A DNA stretch of 58,033 nucleotides from Candidatus Adiutrix sp. (GTDB lineage: Bacteria; Desulfobacterota; Desulfarculia; Adiutricales; Adiutricaceae): NCBI GenBank assembly GCA_031261565.1, contig JAISJK010000083.1, forward strand, positions 1-58,033. Direction: 5' to 3'. Below the pieces are notes generated by a model that was not told the origin of the DNA, searched no databases, and saw only the letters and a program-made list of their open reading frames with translations. Of the stretch, positions 16,381 through 26,650 are shown piece by piece. Each line of letters opens with the position of its first letter. Position 1 is the first letter of the stretch. Both the position numbers and the translations under genes were made by a program.

Positions 16381-17196
16381 TTAATGCCAGGGCGGCTTGG
16401 GCTGGGAAGTCATCTCAAACTCTTCCTGGCCGGGATAGTCGCTAAACTGCACCCTGACCCCCCAGATCGTCCAACTGGCCTTCATTTCCAGCAGCTTATA
16501 GGCTTCGCCCTGACAAAAGCCGGTGGCCACGAACCCTGAAGTCGGTTGCGAGGCGGCTATTTCCAGGTGAGTAATACCTGAGCAGTAGTCCGGCGGGGTC
16601 AGGCGGCCCATGAAATACTTAAATACCCGCGATTCCGGCCCGCTGTAATCCACATCAATATGCGGCCGGCGGCGGCGCAGCAAGTCCCGCTTGATATTCA
16701 GCAGGTCAGCCCGGATGATTTCCGGAGAATCTTCGGTATTCAGCCGCTTGAGGGCGGTCGGAGAGACCTGGCTCACCACTGCCGGCGTTGTCCGGCCCCA
16801 GCTCAGCACCAGGATAATGGCCAGCAGAGGCAGGCTCAGGAGAGCCAGGCCGATGTATTGACAGGCGGTCTCCGACAGAGCCGGAGCGGGAAAGACGATG
16901 ATCTCCCCCGGCTCAAAGTCTTCCAGCCCCTTGTCCGGCTGGCCGGCCCGATTTTTGTCTTTCAGGCGGTCAAGGAGCTTCTGGCTGGCCTCGTCCCGGC
17001 CCGGGCGGGTCGGGCTGGCCTGGGCGGTTGGCGGCTCCTGAAAGGGGCGGGCCAAGTCAACGGCCGCCTGGCCGCCCGGTTTGAGGAAAAAGCGATCCCG
17101 GCACTTGGGACAGCGGGCCCAGCCCCCGGCCGCCGGGATATGGTCATCGGGCACTTGCAGTTTGGCCTGGCAGCTCGGGCAGGTCAATTTTACCAT
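16381..17196 (-). CDS. MJ0042-type zinc-ribbon membrane protein of unknown function
   Basis: MVKLTCPSCQAKLQVPDDHIPAAGGWARCPKCRDRFFL, one TM segment, C-terminal unknown domain. Confidence 0.75.
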   Translation of the reverse strand: MVKLTCPSCQAKLQVPDDHIPAAGGWARCPKCRDRFFLKPGGQAAVDLARPFQEPPTAQASPTRPGRDEASQKLLDRLKDKNRAGQPDKGLEDFEPGEIIVFPAPALSETACQYIGLALLSLPLLAIILVLSWGRTTPAVVSQVSPTALKRLNTEDSPEIIRADLLNIKRDLLRRRRPHIDVDYSGPESRVFKYFMGRLTPPDYCSGITHLEIAASQPTSGFVATGFCQGEAYKLLEMKASWTIWGVRVQFSDYPGQEEFEMTSQPKPPWH

Positions 17197-17222
17197 GGAT
17201 CACCCTAGTATCACCTATTAAG

Positions 17223-17253
17223 GGGGAGCCGGCCTCTGGTCGGCCGGCTCCCC
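17223..17253. terminator. Strong hairpin downstream of the PilY1 operon (no clear T tract)
   Basis: 12-bp inverted repeat GGGGAGCCGGCC / GGCCGGCTCCCC. Confidence 0.5.
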
Positions 17254-17279
17254 TTACCTGTTTCAGCCTTCCCTGTTCC

Positions 17280-20200
17280 TTACAACAGGTCTTTAAACAG
17301 GAGATTATCGTCATCAGGCGCCTGGCCCTCCTTCAGGTCAAAGCCCAGATCCAAAACCTCCCGCCAGGAGATAAAGCCCACATCCGGCGGCTCGTCCACA
17401 TTGACCATGTTCCGGTTGGAGTTAAAGCTGGTGTTGCCGTAAACTGTGCCGGCCCCGGTTTTCAGCACCCAGGCCTCGGAGGCCATGCCCGCCCCGGAAT
17501 TTTTGACCCCGGTTATCCTGGTCTCCTTATGGCCGCTGGCCGTGGCCAGGGCCGATTCCTGAACCTCTTCAAAGCCGCCATAGCCGCCCATGTAGGGGGC
17601 CGGCAGGCCGGTGAACAGATCCACCACATTCAGGTAGCTCTGGCCGGAGGGGTCGCAGATATTATTCGAGGTCTGATAGCTGGTGAAGATCATATTCGAC
17701 CGGCCATTGGACAGCGCGTCTATCTTGGGCTGGGTGGTGACCACCTCAAAGACCGTCCGGCCCGGCCCCTTATAGTCAGGGTCGTCATTGAGCGCTTTCC
17801 AGCTCTCCAGTTTGCGCTTGTAACCGCGCACCGTGTCGTCCTTCAGGAGTTTGGTTCTGAGCGCAGAATATCCGGGCGCATTGGTCGCCGGCTCAATGGC
17901 ACCGCTGGGATAGACGGTAATCCCGCTGTTATCCAGAATCTGGTTGTCATTGGGTATTTCCGCGTAAGTCAAACCACCGGCGGCGGTGAGAATCTCCTTG
18001 AGGCCCCAGATGTATTGGTCGTGGTTGTTGCAGCAGTCTATAAATTCGCCGGTCTCGGGGTTCGGAGCCGTGGCCCCGCAGGGGATCAGATCCATGGTGC
18101 CCCAGACCCGGCCCGTCCCAAAGACCACCCAGATGTTGCCAAAGACATCATAAGCCGAGTTGACCGACCCGGTCACTGGTTTGTCGGTCTTGATCATCCG
18201 GGCCAGCTTCCACTGATCCGGCGTCAGGGGGGCGCCGGAAACAGCATGGGCCATCTGGAGGCGGTAAACCGCGCCGGTGTCTTTATCCAAAGTTCCGACT
18301 TTATCCCCGGAGGTCAGGCCCAGATAGACCACATGGTGGAACCATTCGGCGTCATCAGTTTTCTGACCGGTCACATTGGTGGCCAGGGGGGTGAAGGAGT
18401 AGTTAAAAAAGCTCTTGTCTTCGGTGACCACCAGGGGGTCATCATCCGAGTAATTTTCCGGGTGTTGGTCGCGATCCCTCACCAATTTCCCGGTCAGGGC
18501 GTCCAGCACGATCAGACGGGCCTTTTGGGTGCTGCGGCCCTCGTAGGCCCTGAGGGCGTTGACGGCATCGGGCACCATTTTTCCGCTTTGCAGGAAGTCG
18601 CTAGTGGGCCCGCTGGGCAGGACGGCATACCATTTATCCCCCTGGCGCACAATGGTGGGTGAGGCCGCCGACAGGCCCAGTTCCCCGGAGCTGTAGCGCC
18701 ACAGCAGTTTGGGCGTCTTTTCCGAATCGGTCACATCCAGGGCGAAAAACTCGGAGTAAGAGATACTGCCGTCGCCCAGCTCTATTGACCGGCCCCCCAG
18801 GCGCAGGCCGATGAGCATGATGGTGCGCCAGTTGGGGCCGTCTTTAATGTCCACAATGTAGGGCACCAAGTCCACAAAATAGCTGTGCTCATACAGTTTG
18901 CTGGCCAGCCACTGCAGATGGGGTAAGACCGAGGGGGGGACGTAGGCCCACAATTCCGCCCCCAGGGGGTGGGAGACGCCGAGGGGCGGATCCCGGGGGT
19001 CGTCTTCTTGATAGCCGGCCTGGCCATCAAACAGCGAGCCGAAATAGCCCAGGTTGACCGCGTGCAGCATACCGTCATTAGAGCCGAAATAGGTCACCTG
19101 ACGGCGCTGAGAGACCGCAGATTTGTAAGCCGCGTAACTCTTGTCCCCATAGAGAAGGTCATAATTATTCAGGGGCACGCCCACAATCAGCGGCTTGGAG
19201 TTGATGACATCGCCCAGACGCCAGACCCCCGAGGCGCCCCAGGGCAGGGTGGCCGTGCGGTTGCGGTATTTGGCCAAATCAGTGCCCCGGATATATTTAA
19301 TAATATCCCCGGCCTCGTCCACATCGGTCTGGGCCATCAGGGTCTTGAGGGCGGCTTTGTGGTCGCTGACAAAGGGATAATCTTTTATCTCAATACCGCC
19401 CGACCAGTCTGAGTTGCCGTCCGGGGCTATGGCGCCGTAGTAAGTGTAAATTTTGCGGTCATCCGCGTCCATGCTGGAAACCCGCTCGGCCGCGTTCCAG
19501 ACGGTCTTCAGGCCATCCAGGGATGTGTTGGCGGGCTTGCAGAGACTCAAGGTCGGGTAGCTGGTGTGGGGCGGGTGCACATCCGTAGGCAAGATCTGGC
19601 CGCCCAGGTTGTTGCCGTAGGGGTCGTGGCAGAGATAGATCGTGGGCATCCCGATCTCGCCCGAGGGCGGGGGGATCATATGCACAATCTTGTCGCCCTT
19701 TTCCCCGTCATAGGGGTAAGGTTTCCCGGCGTTGGCCGGGTCAGCGGCCCAGGCCGCTGCGCTGGGGACGGCCTTGATATCCAGTTTTCCGTTGAGGTTG
19801 GAGTCTTCCCGAAGGTTGCCCCACTTGTCCACAAACAGGCCGTAAACCGAGCCGACCCAGCTCAGTTTGTTCTCGGCGTTGACCGGATCCTGATATTCAG
19901 TGTAATACTGGGTCTGGATGGAGATGCCCCCGCCCAGCACCGTGTTGATGGAGGCCGAGTTGGCCGTGCCGGTGGCCACGCTGTTGGCGATGGCCTCAAA
20001 GGCCGCCCCGAGCTGCTCGGGCAACTCGCTCATATTCTCCACGCCAAAGTAGTTGTAGGGGTCGTCTTTCTTGGGCCCGGAGCCGCCCCGCTTCCATTCA
20101 AGGTCAACATCGGGTTTGCCGTTGCCGTTGCTGTCTTTAAAGCCGCCGTATTTGGCCGCCAGCCACAGGGGGTTGGGCAGCTTGGCGATCTGGGTGGCGC

Positions 20201-23200
20201 TGGTGTCAAACAGGAAGGAGCGCACCTGAACAAAACGGGGGTAGCTGTTATTGGTTGTCCCGGTGCCGCAGACCTGAGCCGGCGCGGGGCAGACAGCGCC
20301 GATGCAGTAGGCGGCGCTCTCCTGTGGGGTGAGCTGGTTTTGGTTGGTATAGCCGGAGAAGGGGCACTCCCAGGGGGTCAGCAGGGCATCCGACAGTTGA
20401 GTCGGGTTGGTATGCTTATACGGCAAACCAGCGCTGGCCGAACAACCTATTCCTGGCGGGTTATCGTTGCCGGTGCAACCAAAGTTGTAGTCCCCGGTCA
20501 AAACCGTGGGCGCAAAAGTCGCGTCCGCAAATTCCGCCGCGCCGTAGTAGTAGTAGTGGCCATCATAGCCGGCCTCAATGTAGGCCCCGGGGCGGGTTAC
20601 GCCGCTGATGGTGTAGCCGCCATGGCCAAACATGTTGACGGCCGAGCCCAGCGTGGCGTTTTGAATGGCCACCCCAACGATATTGTAGTTGGTGATGTCC
20701 AGGGGCTGGGGATTGGAGTTGGTGGCATCCTTGTAGGGATCCTTAAACGGGTAATAATATCCGCTGATATAATTGGCGGCGGTGGGGTTCTGCCTGGCCC
20801 TCCAGGCGGCAACGCAGGTTCTGGCCTGAGCGCTTTTATTGTCCGCGACCCGGCAGGTTCTTAGGGGGCCGCTGTTGATAAAAACCGGCTCAGTCTCGCG
20901 AAAGGCCTGCGGAGTGCTGCTGTCGGTCAGCATGATGATGTCAAAGTTGTTAAAAACATCCCGCTCCATGTTATTGCTGCCGCCGCCTTGAACCCAGGAT
21001 GGGGTGGTGCAGTATTCAAAGTTGGTGCCGAATTTGAGCCGGAAAGGTCGTTTATGGGCGTCAACCTCCCAAGAATCCACAAAAAAGTTCATGAGAGTCC
21101 GGAGCTTGGTGGCCTCAATATCCCGGGCCACGGTGATGGGCATGAGGGTCAGGTTGCGCTGCTCATCCACGGTGAGGGTGATATCCGGGAAGTTGCCGGG
21201 GATGCCCACGGCAAAAAGGTCAGCGGGCTTTTCCACATAAGCCCCCTCCGGGGTCTCGCCTTTGAGGTTAAAGATATCATGGGTGTGAGCGTAATAGGCC
21301 ACGGCCGACAGGCTGTAGCCGCCCTCCAGGCTGGGCTCGGAGGGGCAATGACCATTGATGTCCCTTAGGCCGTTGGCCAAAACATCCGGGGTGCAGGTGC
21401 CCCGGGGCTGGTGAGCATAAAAGAAATGCTTGCCGGACAAAGCGGTGGTCAATTTTTCCTGGTTGGTAATCAGATCCAGATAAGCGTCGATGCTGAAGGT
21501 GGCCGGCAGACCGCTGGCGCTGGGGATGGCCTTCAGCCTCGGGGCGGCGTTCAACTGGTTGGTGTTGGGAAAGGTATTGCGGTCGTGGTCGGTGAATATC
21601 TCGCTCAGGAGCAGGATAATCGGCTTGGGGCAGTTGAGCGCGTCCACCCCCAGGTTCGGCCGGGCCGCCTTGCTCCAATCGGCAATCACAGGAAGCTGGG
21701 AGCTGTTGGTGGGACTGTCATAGAGCGGAACCGCAACTTCACCGGCGCCCGGCGAATAATTGGTGGTGGGGGCCAAGCCCGTGCCGTCCAGGTTGCGGGC
21801 CAGATAGCGCACGGCCTCGAAAACCATCTCCCCCAGGGGGTTGCCGGCCTGGGTGCCGTCTGTGTAACTGGAGCCATTTTGGTTAGTCATGTAACCAGGG
21901 TAGCCGGTAATGGTGAAGCGATCGATGGTGTCGATCAGGCCCGGCCTTTTAATGGTGCCGTTAGTGTAGTTGACGTAGTTGTTAAAGGGCTGGATATGGT
22001 GCCGGACAACCCCGCCCTCCCAGCGGGTGGTGCTCTGCATGGTGCCGGTCAGCAGGCCAAAATACATATCGCCGGTTTCCCCGTATTTCTGCAACAGGCC
22101 GATGGGCTTGTAACTGGCGCCATAATTCCGGCAGTCTTCATTGAGGCCCAGATTGTTCTTGTCGCAGACCTGCACCCGGGCGATGAAGCGCCGGGCGGCC
22201 TGGTTGGCCGGTTTTTTGGCGTAGCCCGTGGTGGCGAAAGCCCGGCCGCCCGGGCCATAGAGCAGGTTGTTGTCATCGGGCAGCGAACCGCCGCCGTGAT
22301 CCCCGACCCAGTCCCAGATGCGCACCGGCGTTTTATAGGCCGGGTGCCAGTTGCTGGAGGGGACATCGGCCGCCACCATGAACAGCGGGTCGGCTGATTT
22401 GGTGCGGGCCGTATATGGAGCGAAGTTGTTGATGTTGCCGGTGTAGTGGGAGCTACGGCACCAGAAGTGCAGGGTATTGGGTTTCGGCCGGATGTAGCCG
22501 GTAAAGCTGGGGATGTCATACCAGGGGGAAGATTTGGCGTAACTAAACCAGAGGTTGTCGGCCGGCAGTTCCCCGCCCCAGTTATGGGCGTTGGCCGGCA
22601 GGTAGGAGGTCAGCTCCAATACCGTCTGGGCGGCTGTGTCAGTGCGGCGCTTGCCGCCGTAAAGCACCTTGCGGATGGCGTCAATGCGGCTGGTGGTGGC
22701 GAAATTGAGCCAGTTGCCGTGCCACTGGCCCTGCCCATCCACCGTGGCCTTAGTGCGGTCGCAGACGCCGTGTTTATCTGTGCGCGGCACCCGGATGCCG
22801 GCGTTCCGGTAGTCGCTGCCGTTGATTTTTTTGCTCCGGCTACTGATCTCGGGCGGCACCAGGGCCTCAAGCTGGTCGGCCGTCTGGGTTTTATCAGTCG
22901 GCCCGACCCGCTTGAACATGGTCTCGTCATGTTCATAGCAGGAGTCGGAATCAAAATAGCCCACATAGGTGATGTCCGGGTTAAAGCCGATATCAATAAT
23001 CCCATCCCCGTCCAGGTCGGTCAGGCCATTGTAGGCCGGGTAAAACAGCTTCCAGTCCCGCTCCACCACCATCATCACCTGGGGGATGGTGCGGCCCTGC
23101 AGCCAGAAGGGGGTGGCCATATAATTGTCTATATCAGCGGCCCTGGCCGCCGGAGCCAAAATCATCATCAGCAGACCGGCCCAGGCCGATAACCTTAAAT

Positions 23201-23207
23201 TTTTCAT
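17280..23207 (-). CDS. pilY1: PilY1/PilC-like type IV pilus biogenesis/adhesin protein (~1975 aa)
   Basis: Signal peptide MKNLRLSAWAGLLMMILAPAARA; DLDGDGIIDIGFNPD Ca-binding-like motif; beta-propeller region TYFGSNDGMLHAVNLG...; follows minor pilin genes. Confidence 0.88.
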   Translation of the reverse strand: MKNLRLSAWAGLLMMILAPAARAADIDNYMATPFWLQGRTIPQVMMVVERDWKLFYPAYNGLTDLDGDGIIDIGFNPDITYVGYFDSDSCYEHDETMFKRVGPTDKTQTADQLEALVPPEISSRSKKINGSDYRNAGIRVPRTDKHGVCDRTKATVDGQGQWHGNWLNFATTSRIDAIRKVLYGGKRRTDTAAQTVLELTSYLPANAHNWGGELPADNLWFSYAKSSPWYDIPSFTGYIRPKPNTLHFWCRSSHYTGNINNFAPYTARTKSADPLFMVAADVPSSNWHPAYKTPVRIWDWVGDHGGGSLPDDNNLLYGPGGRAFATTGYAKKPANQAARRFIARVQVCDKNNLGLNEDCRNYGASYKPIGLLQKYGETGDMYFGLLTGTMQSTTRWEGGVVRHHIQPFNNYVNYTNGTIKRPGLIDTIDRFTITGYPGYMTNQNGSSYTDGTQAGNPLGEMVFEAVRYLARNLDGTGLAPTTNYSPGAGEVAVPLYDSPTNSSQLPVIADWSKAARPNLGVDALNCPKPIILLLSEIFTDHDRNTFPNTNQLNAAPRLKAIPSASGLPATFSIDAYLDLITNQEKLTTALSGKHFFYAHQPRGTCTPDVLANGLRDINGHCPSEPSLEGGYSLSAVAYYAHTHDIFNLKGETPEGAYVEKPADLFAVGIPGNFPDITLTVDEQRNLTLMPITVARDIEATKLRTLMNFFVDSWEVDAHKRPFRLKFGTNFEYCTTPSWVQGGGSNNMERDVFNNFDIIMLTDSSTPQAFRETEPVFINSGPLRTCRVADNKSAQARTCVAAWRARQNPTAANYISGYYYPFKDPYKDATNSNPQPLDITNYNIVGVAIQNATLGSAVNMFGHGGYTISGVTRPGAYIEAGYDGHYYYYGAAEFADATFAPTVLTGDYNFGCTGNDNPPGIGCSASAGLPYKHTNPTQLSDALLTPWECPFSGYTNQNQLTPQESAAYCIGAVCPAPAQVCGTGTTNNSYPRFVQVRSFLFDTSATQIAKLPNPLWLAAKYGGFKDSNGNGKPDVDLEWKRGGSGPKKDDPYNYFGVENMSELPEQLGAAFEAIANSVATGTANSASINTVLGGGISIQTQYYTEYQDPVNAENKLSWVGSVYGLFVDKWGNLREDSNLNGKLDIKAVPSAAAWAADPANAGKPYPYDGEKGDKIVHMIPPPSGEIGMPTIYLCHDPYGNNLGGQILPTDVHPPHTSYPTLSLCKPANTSLDGLKTVWNAAERVSSMDADDRKIYTYYGAIAPDGNSDWSGGIEIKDYPFVSDHKAALKTLMAQTDVDEAGDIIKYIRGTDLAKYRNRTATLPWGASGVWRLGDVINSKPLIVGVPLNNYDLLYGDKSYAAYKSAVSQRRQVTYFGSNDGMLHAVNLGYFGSLFDGQAGYQEDDPRDPPLGVSHPLGAELWAYVPPSVLPHLQWLASKLYEHSYFVDLVPYIVDIKDGPNWRTIMLIGLRLGGRSIELGDGSISYSEFFALDVTDSEKTPKLLWRYSSGELGLSAASPTIVRQGDKWYAVLPSGPTSDFLQSGKMVPDAVNALRAYEGRSTQKARLIVLDALTGKLVRDRDQHPENYSDDDPLVVTEDKSFFNYSFTPLATNVTGQKTDDAEWFHHVVYLGLTSGDKVGTLDKDTGAVYRLQMAHAVSGAPLTPDQWKLARMIKTDKPVTGSVNSAYDVFGNIWVVFGTGRVWGTMDLIPCGATAPNPETGEFIDCCNNHDQYIWGLKEILTAAGGLTYAEIPNDNQILDNSGITVYPSGAIEPATNAPGYSALRTKLLKDDTVRGYKRKLESWKALNDDPDYKGPGRTVFEVVTTQPKIDALSNGRSNMIFTSYQTSNNICDPSGQSYLNVVDLFTGLPAPYMGGYGGFEEVQESALATASGHKETRITGVKNSGAGMASEAWVLKTGAGTVYGNTSFNSNRNMVNVDEPPDVGFISWREVLDLGFDLKEGQAPDDDNLLFKDLL

Positions 23208-23232
23208 AACAACTCTCCTTATCCTGGCTGCC

Positions 23233-23982
23233 TTAATAGGCCAAATCTTTATAAATAGTGGTGATGACCGAATGAGTCGCCTGCTGGTTGCCGGTGTAAT
23301 AGTTGGCCGCGCTCTCATCGTCTTTATGGGCGCGGGTGACCCGGCCATCGGCGGTGACCACATAATAAATTTTGATATTGGTGCCGTCGCTGGGGTCGCC
23401 TTTGGATTCCCCGATGCTGCCGCCAACCCCCTCCCCGCTCATCGGGGTGCTGTTGCCGATGGTCGCGGTGGCCGTGCCAATGAGCTCCATCTTATCCTTA
23501 TTAGTCTTGTCCGTCTCATCAACGCGATAGACCTTGATAAAGGGCTCAATAACCTTGCCCTTCTTGGGGTTACTGCTCGAGTCATGGCTGAAGGCCGCAT
23601 CAGTGGCCGCCAGGTAACGATCTTTAATTGACTGAATGGTGGTCACCTCGCCAATACCCGGCAGCTTGTTTTTTTGAAAGCAGTCAGTCGATTGGCAGGT
23701 GACGACCTTGAAAAGACCATCCTGATTTTTATCCAGAGGGGCTTTAATTTCCGTGGCGTCAAACTCTTTAGCCAGTTGCCTGGTCAGCATCAGGGCAATG
23801 GCCAAAGTGGAGTCGGCCCGGTTAAAAGCCTCCTGCCCCACGGCGTTATTGCTGGTTATGTTCAGCTCGGTTCTGGTGTTGACCATGATCGAGGCCCCCA
23901 GAAGGGCCATCAGAGTCAGAACCACCAGGGTAAACATCAAAACCGAGCCCTTGGGGTGTTTTTTTTCAATCCGGGCGCCCAT
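23233..23982 (-). CDS. PilX-like pilus assembly protein
   Basis: KGSVLMFTLVVLTLMALLGASIMVNTRTELNITSNNAVGQEAFNRADS, PilX N-terminal pattern. Confidence 0.8.
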   Translation of the reverse strand: MGARIEKKHPKGSVLMFTLVVLTLMALLGASIMVNTRTELNITSNNAVGQEAFNRADSTLAIALMLTRQLAKEFDATEIKAPLDKNQDGLFKVVTCQSTDCFQKNKLPGIGEVTTIQSIKDRYLAATDAAFSHDSSSNPKKGKVIEPFIKVYRVDETDKTNKDKMELIGTATATIGNSTPMSGEGVGGSIGESKGDPSDGTNIKIYYVVTADGRVTRAHKDDESAANYYTGNQQATHSVITTIYKDLAY

Positions 23983-23998
23983 ATAAATCATCCTCTCT

Positions 23999-24475
23999 TT
24001 AGTTGCTGCTATTCTCAAGGTCGAGAGTGGAAATAACAGTGCTGTAAGTCACCTTTTGTCTTTTGGTGTCGGCCGGCCACTCCACCTGGACGGCTACCTC
24101 TAAACTACTGGGCGTTGGCGATTTGGGCGTAATGGTGGTGGTGCGCCAGTAGCATTTGGCGTCTGACGAGCAGTCCGCAGGCGGGGTGGCCCCGGAGCAG
24201 ACTTCCCCCGCCTGGGTCACTTTGGTCGGGGTCGTGTTTTCCGACTGATCCACCGCGTTGAAAGCCAGGGTTCGGAGAGTTTCGGCGTGGGATTCAGCCA
24301 AAAAGGAGGCAATGGTCAGTTGGTGGGACCTGTTGCCCTGGGTCATGGTCGTGGCCTGGAGGTTTAAGGCGGCCAGACAGCCGATGGCCAGGAGGATCAT
24401 GGAGACCAGCAGCTCCACCAGGGTCATGCCCCTTGGCCCGGACAGGGAATTATTCAGCCTATTTTTCATTTTCAA
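23999..24475 (-). CDS. PilV-like prepilin
   Basis: GPRGMTLVELLVSMILLAIGCLAALNLQA class III prepilin signal. Confidence 0.82.
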   Translation of the reverse strand: MKMKNRLNNSLSGPRGMTLVELLVSMILLAIGCLAALNLQATTMTQGNRSHQLTIASFLAESHAETLRTLAFNAVDQSENTTPTKVTQAGEVCSGATPPADCSSDAKCYWRTTTITPKSPTPSSLEVAVQVEWPADTKRQKVTYSTVISTLDLENSSN

Positions 24476-25032
24476 CTCCCCTTGCGCAGAGTGATGCCGC
24501 CGGTCTTGAGATCGGGCTGGAGCTCCCAGGTGTTGGTCTTGATTTTCTCTGACTTAAACACCAGCACCCAGGGATCGTGAGAAGCCTTGAGCTGGCCGCC
24601 GGGGAAATAGACCGCCCAGAATAAACCAGCCGGGTTGCCCGCCAGGGGCGTGGATCCGGCGCCGGCGGTCACGGCCAGGCTGACGGGCAGGTCGCGGGCC
24701 GTCCCCTCAGCTCGGGACCAATCCACCAGGGCCCCGGTGGTGTCAAAATTGGCCGTGTCCAGCGCGGCCTGGCAGGGGTTCCTGACGCTGGTCACATGCG
24801 GCCGACAGTCAAGCGCCACCCGGGCCGGCCGGTTGGCGTGGGCGGCCATCAGCCGGGCCTGCTGGAGCAGAGTCTGGGTTGATTTGGCTGCGGCCCGCAA
24901 TTCATAGCGGGGCACTATGCTCATCAGGGCCGGCAGGGCCATCATGGCCAGCACGGCCATAATGGCCACCGCTACAATCATCTCCATCAGGGAAAAACCG
25001 GGCCGGGAACAAGAGATTTTTCGGAAAGGCAT
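24472..25032 (-). CDS. FimT/GspH-like prepilin
   Basis: RPGFSLMEMIVAVAIMAVLAMMALPAL prepilin signal. Confidence 0.82.
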   Translation of the reverse strand: MPFRKISCSRPGFSLMEMIVAVAIMAVLAMMALPALMSIVPRYELRAAAKSTQTLLQQARLMAAHANRPARVALDCRPHVTSVRNPCQAALDTANFDTTGALVDWSRAEGTARDLPVSLAVTAGAGSTPLAGNPAGLFWAVYFPGGQLKASHDPWVLVFKSEKIKTNTWELQPDLKTGGITLRKGS

Positions 25033-25089
25033 GGCTTGATAACCTCAATTCAGCTTAATTTTGAAATCGGCCGGGACAGTGGCCCCGCC

Positions 25090-26286
25090 TCAGGGCTGTA
25101 ATTTCTCCGGCCCATAATTCCGCAACTGCACTGTCTCCGTCAAGACGCGCCGGGCATAGCCCTTTTCGCCGCTGGCGGTATGTTCCATCACTTCCAGCGG
25201 CTGGCCATTTTTATCCAGATTGCTTCGGTTTTCCGACCGGGTGACCACCGCCAGATCCACCGCCCTGACTAGCTGCGGAGAGCCGCCATCCAGAGTAGCT
25301 TCATTGATCACGTAGGTCGGCGGGGCCAGATCAGTCTTGCCGGCCTCATTAAAACGATAGGCCACCTGAAAATCCTCAATATTATGGGCCACCGGCACCC
25401 GGTGCTTGTCCCCGGCCTCCCCGACGCTCTCATCGTGATAATTGGCCATCAGGCGCAGGGTATCCCGATCCAGCTGGAAGGTGACGAAAGTGATGTCCCG
25501 GAGGTTATAAACACTGGAGCCGGCCGGAAAGGTCGGGGCAAAATCGCCGGGCAGGTGGGCCCCGGGCTTGAACCGCGATCCCAGGGTGATCTCGGTTTTG
25601 GCCGGCCCGACCATGATTTTGACGTCAGCGGTGGCCAAGCCGGGCTCCTCAAAGGGCACGGTGATCTCGGTGGCGGGGGTGGTGTCCACCTGAGCCTGGA
25701 CAATGACCGCCGTGGAGCCGCTAGCCACCGCTAAAATGTCGCCGTCATTCAAAGTCAGGCCATGGCGGACGCTATCCGTCAAAGTCAGCTTGTCATCGGC
25801 ACCCGGGGTGAAGTCAAGGGCCAACTGGCCCAGGGGGGTGGGGGCTTCAGCGTCGGTGTGAAAGACCGTCAGAGTGTCAGCCTCGTCGTCCGTGGCGCCG
25901 TTGGTGCCGTAAATCGGCCGAACCCCGAATTTGGCGGCCCCTTTGTATTTGAACCAGCCCGCCGCCTCCTGGGTCGTGCCGTCCAAAGTCGGGTCATAAA
26001 CGGCGGCCGGCACATAAATCTGGGCCATCTGCACCCCGATCAGCCCCAGGCCGCTGCCGGCCATACGCACATCCCGGGCCACCGTGTAGAGGGCAGCCCG
26101 CAGATTCTGGGTCTGGGTCAGCACTTCCTGCTGGCGGGCCTCATGGGTGGCCGTCACCTGGAAAAGGGTGAAAGCCGCGCCCACCACCACCACCATGATG
26201 ACCATGACCACCAGGAGCTCAACCAGAGAAAAGCCGGGTCTGCCCGGGTGGGGGTTTGGGTCGCGAGAATTAAATCTAGGGAACAT
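25090..26286 (-). CDS. PilW-like minor pilin
   Basis: RPGFSLVELLVVMVIMVVVVGAAFTLF; TQNLRAALYTVARDVRMAGSGLG. Confidence 0.82.
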   Translation of the reverse strand: MFPRFNSRDPNPHPGRPGFSLVELLVVMVIMVVVVGAAFTLFQVTATHEARQQEVLTQTQNLRAALYTVARDVRMAGSGLGLIGVQMAQIYVPAAVYDPTLDGTTQEAAGWFKYKGAAKFGVRPIYGTNGATDDEADTLTVFHTDAEAPTPLGQLALDFTPGADDKLTLTDSVRHGLTLNDGDILAVASGSTAVIVQAQVDTTPATEITVPFEEPGLATADVKIMVGPAKTEITLGSRFKPGAHLPGDFAPTFPAGSSVYNLRDITFVTFQLDRDTLRLMANYHDESVGEAGDKHRVPVAHNIEDFQVAYRFNEAGKTDLAPPTYVINEATLDGGSPQLVRAVDLAVVTRSENRSNLDKNGQPLEVMEHTASGEKGYARRVLTETVQLRNYGPEKLQP

Positions 26287-26358
26287 TATTAACCATCTCC
26301 CTGCTGAATAAATTTATGACCATGCCAAGCAATTTATGCAAATCAAAAGCCAAAAACA

Positions 26359-26383
26359 ATATTATAATTTTTTATTATAATAT
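26359..26383. repeat. AT-only inverted repeat
   Basis: ATATTATAAT-TTTTT-ATTATAATAT, 10-bp perfect arms. Confidence 0.8.
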
Positions 26384-26438
26384 CAATATATTATAAAAAA
26401 TAATCTTTACTTAAGAGGGCCATGGGCCGTTTTTTTTA

Positions 26439-26474
26439 TATTAAATTTTTTAATAGCTATTAAAAAATTTAATA
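26439..26474. repeat. 36-bp perfect palindrome in AT-rich intergenic region
   Basis: TATTAAATTTTTTAATAGCTATTAAAAAATTTAATA is self-complementary throughout. Confidence 0.9.
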
Positions 26475-26650
26475 GCTAATGAGCTTAACGGTGAGGCCTC
26501 CCCGCCTTTCCCCCATGGCCGGATTATGATATACTGCCTATAAATTTATAGTCATCCTCGGGTATTCCCGGATCTAAAGCCGCTTCCCGCCGTCTATATT
26601 CAAACCGTATAGGCGGTTGAGCGTTGACCAAAACTATGAGGTAAGCTTTT

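Noticed and set aside
19566-20864. 432-aa + strand ORF inside pilY1
   Set aside because: Antisense artefact within PilY1; low-complexity Gly/Val-rich, as are the neighbouring + ORFs at 17529-18662 and 21411-22397.
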